The position numbers and the translations under genes are program-made. DNA of 64,000 bases, from the NCBI GenBank assembly GCA_034770075.1, contig CM068386.1, forward strand, positions 85,595,265 to 85,659,264, read 5' to 3'. This DNA comes from Aralia elata (Eukaryota; Streptophyta; Magnoliopsida; Apiales; Araliaceae). Numbering within the stretch: the first letter of the stretch is position 1; each line of letters begins with the position of its first letter. This document shows positions 55,517 to 64,000 of the stretch, in pieces. The notes under the pieces were generated by a model. The model saw only the letters and a list, made by a program, of their open reading frames with translations. It did no database searches and was not told the DNA's origin.

Positions 55517-56307
55517 ATTGTTGACTTTTTAAAGTTAATTTTAAGAGATTTTTAAACTCAAAATTGACATAGATTCTTTTAATTTTAATCAATATAATAA
55601 TGAATATTGTAAAAATTTTAATCAATACAATAATGAATATTGTAAAAATTTTAATCAATACAATGAGGAATATTATAAACTATCTAAAAAGTATTATTCA
55701 TAGTAAGTTTAATTGTTTCATAATTTTTAATAAGTCATCTCAATTTTGAGTTTAAAAATGTCTTAAATCAAACAATAATAAGCATATAATTTGGAACAGA
55801 AGCAGTACATGTTTAAGTAAAATTATATTTCCATTTAGATAAAATAGTTTGACAAGAAAAAAATTTATCATAAAAATTATCTACCTAAGTTAATTTTGTT
55901 ATTATTATTAAAATGTAAGTATAATAATAGTTTCAAGTATAAATGAGATTTAATCATTATTTAGATGATATTACTGCTATTGTTATTAAAATAAAAATAT
56001 AATATACTAATCGACTATATGATTCAATTATTAAATAAAATTAATTACTCTATTCAATAAGAATTTATAAAATAAAATTCAAAACGATAATAATATTATA
56101 ATTTTAAAAAAAAGACTTTTAGTTCAGTTCAACCAAAACTAGTAATATAATTTATAAGGAAACTCATATGTACTGATCATTCAAGCAATAATATAATTCC
56201 AATGAAAAATATATAAAATTTACCACACATACATATATTTGGAACTATACCGGGTTTGGTGATTAATGGTAATATAGTACTATTACCAAGTTTACGAAAC
56301 ATATGGT

Positions 56308-56592
56308 ATAACGAGAATGAAAAATACATTTATCTAGAAAATGACACAATCAAACAGGTTCATAAAGGAATTAAGGTTCGCAATGAGATACATAGGATAA
56401 AATCTCCTTACTGATACATATAAAGTGTAAAATGAACTTACTGATACATATAAAGTGTAAAATGAAGGCGTTGACAATGTATGTAAATTTACGTATACTC
56501 CATATTTAGGAGCCATATAAAAATCTGATTCCATCGATATCGTCAGAACTCAGTGTTGTTACTCTTCCTCTCGGATAGTAAGGCCACATGAC
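56308..56592 (-). pseudogene. Fragment of the metalloproteinase gene 3' end
   Basis: Matches 57377-57650: 3' flank, stop, and the last about 25 codons of the metalloproteinase gene (VMWPYYP..., TLSSDDIDGI, LYGS). The copy stops abruptly at GGCCACATGAC; upstream coding is absent. An internal repeat of CTTACTGATACATATAAAGT occurs twice. Untranslated relic. Confidence 0.85.
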
Positions 56593-56988
56593 TATGTATA
56601 TAAGGTGATGTTTGTTTACTTCTTCAATTCGATATGGGACTTTGAGGTTATAGATTGTGGCCCACCGGTGTCAATGCAGAATCATCAACTTGGGTGAGAT
56701 TTCTTTAATCCATCTCATGAAGTATTAATTTTAGTAAGAAACTGCATACAAAGTAAGCAGTTAGTTAAATCCATCTCATTCTTTGTGAAGAAATAATGAC
56801 TTATACACTTCTAGTCATCGCCTCGATCATACTTTTAATTTTTGAATTTTTCACACTTACGCATAGGATTGTTTGACGGGCAATTCAGAAAGAATAAGAA
56901 CAAGTCATGGATTGCTTGAGGTGGCGTCTGGTTATAATCATGTCTGGTCAATACGAAAGAATAAGAACACGTCAGAGTTATGCAAGTG

Positions 56989-56991
<3 letters not shown>

Positions 56992-57047
<56 letters not shown>
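56992..57047. repeat. (TA)n microsatellite
   Basis: About 28 TA dinucleotides. ORFs reading through it on both strands are repeat artefacts. Confidence 0.97.
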
Positions 57048-57051
<4 letters not shown>

Positions 57052-57563
57052 ATGGCTTGTGAAATAGTATGAGCGCATATATTTTGGTATATGATTTTCA
57101 TGAGGTTGCACCAATAATTACAAGTTCATGAGATATATTTTTATTTTTAGAACATAAAATGACTTGAAAATTAAATTTAATATGTTATAGTTTTTATTCT
57201 TGGCAGATAAAGTATAACTATCATGTCACCAATACTATATTTTTAGAAATTTATTTCGAAAAAATATTTTTTTTAAAAGAAACAAAATAAAAGATTCGTT
57301 CATCTCTTCCAAATTAATAACGTGAATCATGAGAAATAATTGAATGACAATTATATAATGTGACCGACTTTCATTGAAATAACGAGAATGACAAGATGCA
57401 TTTATCTAGAAAATGACATAATCAAACAGGTTCGTAAAGGAATTAAGGTTCGCAATGAGATACATGGGACTTATTCCAAGCACACAAAAACTAAAATCTA
57501 CTTAGTGATACATATAAAGTGTAAAATGAAGGCGTTGACAATGTATGTAAATTTACTCCAAAT

Positions 57564-58520
57564 TTAGGAGCCATATAAATATATGATTCCATCGATATCG
57601 TCAGAACTCAGTGTTGTTACTCTTCCTCCCGGATAGTTAGGCCACATGACTGCTGCCTGAACATCACTATGGTCAAGTCCAAGTGTGTGCCCCAATTCAT
57701 GGAGGGCCACGCTTTCTACGTCAACAAACCCAAAAGGAGTTGGATTAACAGTGGACCAATTCTCGTCTGCATCAAAATGTAAAGCTCCTCCACCACTTGG
57801 GGAATAGCCATGAGCCAGGATATTGCGGCCACTAGCAGGCATTGGACCATCAAATGGTCCATTATCGCCGTGTTCCCTACTAAAAAAGCCAATGCCTATA
57901 TTTTCCCCTGAAGAAACTTCCTGAAAAGTCAATTGATTATTTGTTGCAGCAGTCCAAGTGGACATGGCTTGCTTTATAGCACTCTGGACAGCGGGATCCA
58001 TACTCGTTACAAATCTATAGGTAACGGGCATAGTGGACCACTTAGAATCCAAAATGGCAAAATGAGAGACTGTAATAAAGGAATTAGGGCCATGGTGATG
58101 GCCTTTTTTCCCCGATTGCGTACGAGTAGTACCATTAATGATATCGGGCATGCCACAACGAGGCATCATCATCATGGATATTGTTTCAGCATCAAGGCTC
58201 CCGGTTGGCTCGAGATGGAAATTATATTGATAAGTTTTAAGGGCAACCTCCAGCGTATCATCAAAATCATCGTCGTTCGTAGCGGGAGATGAGCTCAAGT
58301 AACCAAATTTGTGGAGATAGTTTTTGAGCTGATGGAGCCCTTGAAGCTTTACGCCCTTGCGAGCCCCTTGCAAATCCTTGAACAAGATAAGGCGTTGCGA
58401 TGACGGGGTTTTCTTGTTGGGGTGGTGTACCTCATGATCTGCATGGGACAGAAGAGGAAGGAGTATAAGGATGAGGAAAATGAAAGCTAAGAGAAGAGAT
58501 GGAGCAAACTTTAGAGCCAT
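57564..58520 (-). CDS. Plant matrix metalloproteinase (matrixin), 318 aa
   Basis: Intronless. Residues 1-28 form a signal peptide (hydrophobic 8-24). The propeptide carries a peptidoglycan-binding-like helix region (about 45-115) and the cysteine switch PRCGMPD (120-126, C122), whose cysteine holds the zinc until activation. The catalytic domain has HGDNGPFDGP (217-226), AHGYSPSGGGALHFDADE (236-253), the zinc motif HELGHTLGLDH (274-284; H274, E275, H278, H284) and the Met-turn VMWP (M292). It ends IIYLYGS, with no hemopexin domain (usual in plants) and no hydrophobic GPI tail, which many plant relatives have, so it is probably secreted to the wall space. I chose ATG 58520: an upstream in-frame extension to 58571 begins with TTG and lies almost on the TATA box. 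Confidence 0.95.
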   Translation of the reverse strand: MALKFAPSLLLAFIFLILILLPLLSHADHEVHHPNKKTPSSQRLILFKDLQGARKGVKLQGLHQLKNYLHKFGYLSSSPATNDDDFDDTLEVALKTYQYNFHLEPTGSLDAETISMMMMPRCGMPDIINGTTRTQSGKKGHHHGPNSFITVSHFAILDSKWSTMPVTYRFVTSMDPAVQSAIKQAMSTWTAATNNQLTFQEVSSGENIGIGFFSREHGDNGPFDGPMPASGRNILAHGYSPSGGGALHFDADENWSTVNPTPFGFVDVESVALHELGHTLGLDHSDVQAAVMWPNYPGGRVTTLSSDDIDGIIYLYGS

Positions 58521-58582
58521 GAAAGACCAAGTTATTAAGGTTGTTAAAAATGGAATATGTTTTAGGTACAAATGTTTAGCGC

Positions 58583-58590
58583 AATTTATA
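58583..58590 (-). promoter_or_regulatory. TATA box of the metalloproteinase gene
   Basis: TATAAATT on the minus strand, 63 bp before the ATG at 58520, implying a 5' UTR of roughly 35 bp. No other element was recognised with confidence in the next 250 bp upstream. Confidence 0.6.
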
Positions 58591-58838
58591 GACTTGCTTG
58601 TGGGAAAACTAATGGCGTTGTAAAGTACTTGGACGTTGCCCGTTTAATTTGGCTGATCATATATAAGAATTATTTGTCCCATAAGTGTTCCATTATGTGG
58701 AAAATGCTGAGCGTGGACTACACGGTGGGCAGCAGAAGTCTTCGGAAATCTAGTCTCACCAATGTATATAGTTTTTGGATTCCAGTCAGTTCATAGTAGC
58801 AAATCCATTTGGGTAATACTATAACAATAAATTGCGTT

Positions 58839-59149
58839 CACTACTAAAAAATAAAAAATACATGACAAAATTTTGTGACGACTTTTAAAAATAATAACAA
58901 AAGATAATAATTTGGTAATTTGTGATGAATTTTTTGAGCAATCACAAAATAATAATATATATGATAACTATCATCACTACAATATAATTACGACCGCCAT
59001 GTCAATCTCAAAATTAATTTTTCACACAAAACAAATTTTGTTTATGAGGTCATATACAATAGGCTAAAGTTATCTCAAAAACCATTCGTAATGCCTATTT
59101 GAGTTTGTGATAAATTTAAACAATCACAAAATCCCTTTTTTTTGTAGTG
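58839..59149. mobile_element. CACTA-type MITE
   Basis: 311 bp with ends CACTACTAAAAAAT and TTTTTTTTGTAGTG, internal TTGTGACGACTTTT and GCAATCACAAAAT repeats, flanked by GTT/ATT (3-bp duplication with one change). It sits about 250 bp upstream of the metalloproteinase TATA box. Confidence 0.8.
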
Positions 59150-61349
59150 ATTATACATCTGAGAGTTGTATTTGTATAATATTATCAATGCGACTTGTTT
59201 TTTATAAAATGTTCTAATGAACTACCCGTTTCATACGTTGGAATCAAAATCCACACGGTTTCTCATAACAAACTAAAAAAGATTTCAATGTAGTGGTCTT
59301 ACTACGCATTCCTGAAAGTCCTTATGAATACTGCAGAAAATGTGGGCTGATGGAGCATATAACACGAGTAATTAATACCCATAAGCCATATAACATGAAT
59401 GAACTAAAAGAAACCATGAATTACATATACAAAATGAATGAATTAATTAATCAGACGAATTTTTGAAATAGTGTAGCAATAATAATACCCATAAGGGCAC
59501 ACTAATTAATACACTATATATTGTTTTACTTTTCACATCTTTTGTTTAGTTAAGTTCTTACGCATTTCAAATACATATAAAGCATGAATTCCAATATAAT
59601 CCTACTCATTAACTCTTAAACCGCAGCATCAGCATCCGCATTCAGCAGTCATATATCCTTCAGAAGCTGAACTTGGCTAAAACAAACAAATTTAATTTTA
59701 ATTTTAATTTATTAGTAGTGATTTTGACATTTCATTTTTCATGTGTGTCATTTAGAATTCTATCATTATCAACAAGAGTCACGAAACTTTTAGAGGAAGG
59801 AAGCTAGGCCCTCCAAACGATTGGAGGGTGCTATGATCCTATATAGATAGATAGATATACAGATACTCCATACAAATTCAAACCTTATTAATGAGATTGA
59901 GTGCATGCATGTATTTGGACATTTGTACGTGTTTTGGTTTTATTATCTTCAGTCAAATCCATTAAGAAAGACAGACAGACAGACGTTTTTTCTTAATCGA
60001 CTGCTAGCTAGCTAATTGACAATGTTACTAATTATATATGTAATATATATGTAATAAAATTATGGATATTTCAATGTGGTCCCTTTGAGCTAGAACGTTT
60101 GGACTTTATATATGTTTAATCCGAAATGCAAGTTTTAGGTCATATAGACTGTATAATTTTGGAATTCAAATTTTTTAGGTTATATTTTTTAGCCGAATTC
60201 ATTTTTATTCTAGTTGTAATTAATTATTACTACCTAAAATTCTGTTTTTTTTTCTCTTTTGCCCTTAATCCTAGCTAGTCCCCAAAACTTATGATACATA
60301 TTTGAAGAGGGTGTTTACCCCTATTTGATAAAATGAAGGGAGTATTACCTTTTAGATAAATTATAATTATATTCGTTATTATATTCACTAAATTAAATTA
60401 GTTTGTACTAATTTTATATTTTTATTGACTTCAAAAAGTTTGAAAGGACTCTTTTTGTAGAGCTAAGAAAATATGTTTTGCTTAAAAATATTTAACTGAA
60501 AAAAGCCAAAAAAAAATATTGTTAAAATGGATACGCAAGTCGTCAAGTAATTTTCTGAAGTCTTTGTAGTGACCATTACGTTCTATTGTCAATTAGACCA
60601 ATAATCTCTCTATTTCATAATATAGGAGTATTTTAATTTTTAATGACAATTAAAATATTTTAATTGTTAAAATTAATATAAAATTATTTAACTTAGACAA
60701 TACAAATATAAAAATTCTGAGCTATAAAAAAACAGTAATAACTAGAAAACTTATTTTCAAAAGTCATGAAACACATTAGTTTTCAAAATTTTAAACTATC
60801 AAAAAAACACTCCAAAGCCTAACAAGAGCTTTTGTTGTAAATTTTAGTGTAACTAGAGTTGTAAATGAGTTGAGGCGAGTTTTAAACGAGTTTAAGATTT
60901 GATGTATGAATTTCTCCCATTTAGTAAACAAATCTGAGTTTGAGCTTTTGATGAGCTTAAGCAAGTCAAGCTTAGTCAAGTTTAAACCCAACTTATTTAA
61001 TTTTTTAGTCTAAAAAAAATTAGTGAAATGCTAAACAAATAAGCATGACCCGGCTCGAACAAAATATCACATTATTCTAGCTCAACTAGTTTAACTAACG
61101 GGTAAAAAAAGACGTGTTTAAGTTCAATTCATTTAACAAGCTTGAGACGAATTTAATCGATTTGAGACGGACCAAGCTCCGGGCAACCTGGTTCTTTTAC
61201 GGTTCTAAGTTGAAGTTCTAAGCAATACATAAAAAATTGGGGCTAGGTAGCAAAGTCATGTTCTCCAACATTGAAAAATTCCTGGCAGGAGTTGTGGGAC
61301 AGCTACACAACTTTACATGTGTTTCAACTTTCACGTGGTTTCTTAAAAG
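59150..61349. other. Intergenic region, mostly featureless
   Basis: AT-rich. Short (GATA)n near 59843 and (GACA)n near 59969. A GGGAGTATTACC at 60340 may be a lone Stowaway end. At about 60850-61180 a stretch with GTAAATGAGTTGAGGCGAG and GAGACGAATTTAATCG resembles non-autonomous hAT-like plant repeats. No gene recognised. Confidence 0.35.
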
Positions 61350-61573
61350 TAATATAAAAGCACTTTCTAAACTACATTTCATATTACTTCTTTCACATAC
61401 ATAGTCCACCGCGTAGTCCATGGGCCACGGCCTAGTCCACACGCCACACATTTTGGGACAAGTCTTCCACAAAAAAGCTTATTAAAAGTAAAATAAAGCA
61501 CTTTCTAAACTACATTTCCTATTACTTCCTTTCACATACATCGTCCACGCTCCACACATTTTGGGACAATTCT
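61350..61573. repeat. Two-unit tandem duplication next to a long LTR
   Basis: AGCACTTTCTAAACTACATT ... CACACATTTTGGGACAA occurs at about 61360-61460 and again at 61496-61569; the second unit is shorter. Confidence 0.85.
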
Positions 61574-64000
61574 CGTAAGACCCCGACTTTATGAAATAAA
61601 AGTTTATTATTTTTCTTTATGATTATTATTCTAAATAGTAAAGTGTTTAAATGATATAATGTTATAGTTAATGGTGTTATATGCAAATTATCTGATATAC
61701 AATATGTCAGAAAATATTCCTTTTATCGGGGAATATTCTTTCTGACGGAGAATATTATATTTGGTAACGGCGCCGAAATAACAAAATATTAGTGGGCCCC
61801 ACAACGACTAATTGTCGGATACGAAAAACGACAGTATTAAAATTGTCAACAGTGGTGGGCCCCATAAACGGCTAATTGTCGGATACTGAAAACGACATTA
61901 TTTTGTCAACAATATTATCATCTGCAACTGTTGAAATACCCGGTAATAAAAAGAACAGTAAAACGCGTTATTCCACAGAAGTACGCGGTATTCCACAGTA
62001 GCACACGGTGTTGCACAATATTTTATATTATTAATTTAATAATTGATAAAGTAGCAATTGCACAATATTTTGATTCAATAATTGTTACAGTAGCATCTGC
62101 ATAGTACTTCTTATTATTTGTCACGACACTATAACTCATATTATTTGATATGATATTTTAGTATTATTGACAATGTCTAGAAATTCTGTCAAGGAAAAAG
62201 GTTATTTAATTGCGCGCAGTTTATACGGAATGCCTCCTTTTTCATGGGAATGATCTGGTTGTCAATATTACAAGTCTATAATATTAATGGTGAATAATTG
62301 TTGAAAGTCTGAAATAGTGTTGATTAAAAATACGTGAAGCGTTTGTTGTAAGTTAACTTATATTTCTGTAGGACCCACACTTTATTCCGTGGGACCCACA
62401 ACTATTTTCGTAGAATAATTTCTTCAGATTTTGTTTCTTCCGTGGGACCCACAAGTCATTCAATAGTGACTTACCGTCAGTAAATAGTTAATTCAGTTTT
62501 TATTTTACCTTAGGGTTAAAAACTTAAGAGAAAACATATTCTAAGAATATACTAAGGTATAAAGTATATTAAAAGAATATGTCAAGGGTATAAGTGTAAT
62601 AAACCAAGAAAAGTTAAGAAAAAGACCAAAATGCCCTCACCTTGATTTTTCTATTTATCTTAAGAAAATTTTACACCTTCCTTACTTATACTTCCTCTCT
62701 CTCTCTCTCTAAATTTCTTAAGTTCTCTTAGTGTGCTAGGTTATTTTGAGTATTTGTGAGAATACTAGTATTGTCCAAGCTAGTAAACTTCATAGAAAGC
62801 AACATCCAGTCATTTATTAACGAAGGTAGGGGATATCATTTATTTTATACTCGTATATAATATCATTTGCTTTCATGTTCGTAAGTGATATTACTTTACT
62901 TCATACTCATAAGAGTTGTTATTCATTCCGTATTAATTTGTGGGGATAACCTGTTCGTGCGGATTGACGCATGCCTAGTGAATAACCTTTTATATTCATT
63001 CCTTATTATTCTGTGAGAATAACTTGTCGTACGGATAACCGTATCTGGTAAATACCCCTTTGTATTCATCTATGGGTATAACCTGTCCGTGCGGATTGAT
63101 GCATGCCTGGTGAATAACTCTTCGTATTCATTACTTATTAATCTTTTGGTGGAAATGATCTGTCTACGCGGATTATCGCATGGCGGGTGAAAATCCATTT
63201 GCAATTTCGTATATTCTTTCATACTCGTATAAAATATCATTTCTTTTGTACTCTTCAAGGGATATCGTTTTCTTTCATGTTTCTCCATTTATGATAAGAA
63301 ATTTTTGTTTGTTTCCAAAACCTTATTTTTAAATGGTGAAAATCCCTGAAATTAGTAAAATATCCTTAATAATTTGTGCTTCATCTAATATCTTTTCACC
63401 TGAATCTTTCTATTTCATTTTATACGTTATAGTTGAATCGTGAATTTTATTTTATTCTTGAATATCATTCTTCAATTTGACTCCACAATTTGGTCATCGT
63501 GTTGGCAATTTGGACAATCTTCGATACTGGATAAATTAAATTATAAATCTGTAATATTTATTCTTATTCTTGATCTCACTTTATTTAGTTTATATCATTG
63601 TCATCATCTTCATACTTAAATTATGGCGATAGTTCTCTTTGACCCGTAGTGCAAAGATGAACTGGCGTGGCATAATTATGACCAAACTGTGTATTGGTAT
63701 AATCTTGACTTTTGGTGTTACAAACAAAGGCGGATGGTGAAATTTCTCTTTGGCCCGTAGTGCAAAGATGAATTGGCGTTTGGCATAATCATGACCGGTA
63801 GTGTTACAAATAAATATCTTTGGCACGTAGTGCAAAGAGAGGCTATTGAATATAAACTGTTGATTTGGATGTTCATAAACAAGAATTGTTGATTGGTTTT
63901 ACAAGGATAAAATATTGGTGGTGATCATTTAACTTATAGAAGATGGTAGATATTATAATCTACTTGACTCTTCTAATGGATTGTTCGTTCCACTGCAGTT
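61574..64000 (+). mobile_element. Long LTR, continues past the window
   Basis: Close relative of 31041-33815 in opposite orientation. Starts CGTAAGACCCCGAC (TG changed to CG). The TATA position reads CTATTTATCT (degraded, about 62651). CT-rich leader, donor GAAG/GTAGGGG (GT at 62826-62827). TCP-type sites at 62368, 62389 and 62442. About 400 bp, with the acceptor and mini-exon, lie beyond the window. Confidence 0.85.

Larger units (their letters stand above)
48501..56231. repeat. Tandem duplication, unit 2 (7,731 bp)
   Basis: Near-identical to unit 1. Differences seen: a 54-bp expansion at about 49606-49665, longer (TA)n at about 53049, single-base changes (for example ATTAGATGAG versus ATTAAATGAG; CAGCTGTTC versus CAGCCGGTTC), and small homopolymer changes. 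These real differences argue against a plain assembly copy. Confidence 0.95.

Noticed and set aside
40831..56231. Tandem duplication as a pure assembly artefact
   Set aside because: The units differ by a 54-bp array change, microsatellite length and several substitutions, so two real copies are more likely, though long reads would settle it.
56835..57101. ORFs on both strands through the (TA)n run encode YIYI repeats
   Set aside because: Any reading of a TA repeat is open; there is no domain and no other gene signal.
57564..58571. Longer 335-residue version of the metalloproteinase
   Set aside because: The extension begins with TTG, has no ATG and lies only about 15 bp from the TATA box; the ATG at 58520 gives a normal signal peptide.

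Overview
The window is plant nuclear DNA, very probably from a eudicot. It is AT-rich, has canonical plant introns (GTAAGT/AG), plant-type Ty3/gypsy, Athila-like and Ty1/copia elements, Stowaway, Mutator and CACTA MITEs, and an intact plant matrix metalloproteinase gene. No rRNA, tRNA or CRISPR locus was recognised. Most of the 64 kb is nested transposable-element sequence; the supported host genes are few.

Layout. 1-3483: 3' part of a Ty3/gypsy element (reverse transcriptase to integrase, then LTR) nested in an Athila-like element (3484-9011) that has lost most of its pol. 9040-11529: two oppositely facing pieces of a long-LTR family. 11980-21540: a small gene neighbourhood. It has an unidentified three-exon gene on + (12232-13874) with a Mutator MITE in intron 1, a Ty1/copia element (14084-18262) flanked by a 447-bp duplication that includes the gene's last exon, a possible NDUFAF4-like terminal exon on - (19925-20212), and an inverted second copy of exon 1 (20815-21540). 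21812-26650: MITEs, a gypsy remnant, microsatellites and two tiny ORFs with secretion-type N-termini. 26690-30908: remnant of a second gypsy element split by a 3.3-kb solo LTR (27031-30322). 31041-33815: another solo LTR. 34505-35608: fossil CACTA transposon (DUF4216 region). 35640-39720: Athila-like LTR split by a long LTR. 40831-56231: a recent 7.7-kb tandem duplication made mostly of long LTRs. 56308-58520: matrix metalloproteinase gene (-) and a duplicated fragment of its 3' end. 58839-64000: CACTA MITE, intergenic DNA and the start of another long LTR running off the window.

The most unusual signal is a GC-rich 14-15 bp dyad (roughly RGCGCY-n3/4-RGCGCY) that occurs 28 times. It sits in three element families (Athila-like, gypsy, long LTR), mostly in pairs 32-33 bp apart, with 40-45 bp between pairs. 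The sequence between dyads is not conserved, and degraded dyads differ mostly by C-to-T or G-to-A. A second recurring signal is in the long (2.8-3.7 kb) TG..CA elements with 5-bp target duplications: several carry the same transcription layout, TATA box, short purine-rich leader, splice donor, a 1.2-2.1 kb intron, conserved acceptor and a tiny terminal exon. Their upstream regions carry arrays matching known plant factor sites (TCP-type GTGGGNCCCAC, W-box TTGAC). The only clearly intact protein gene is the metalloproteinase.
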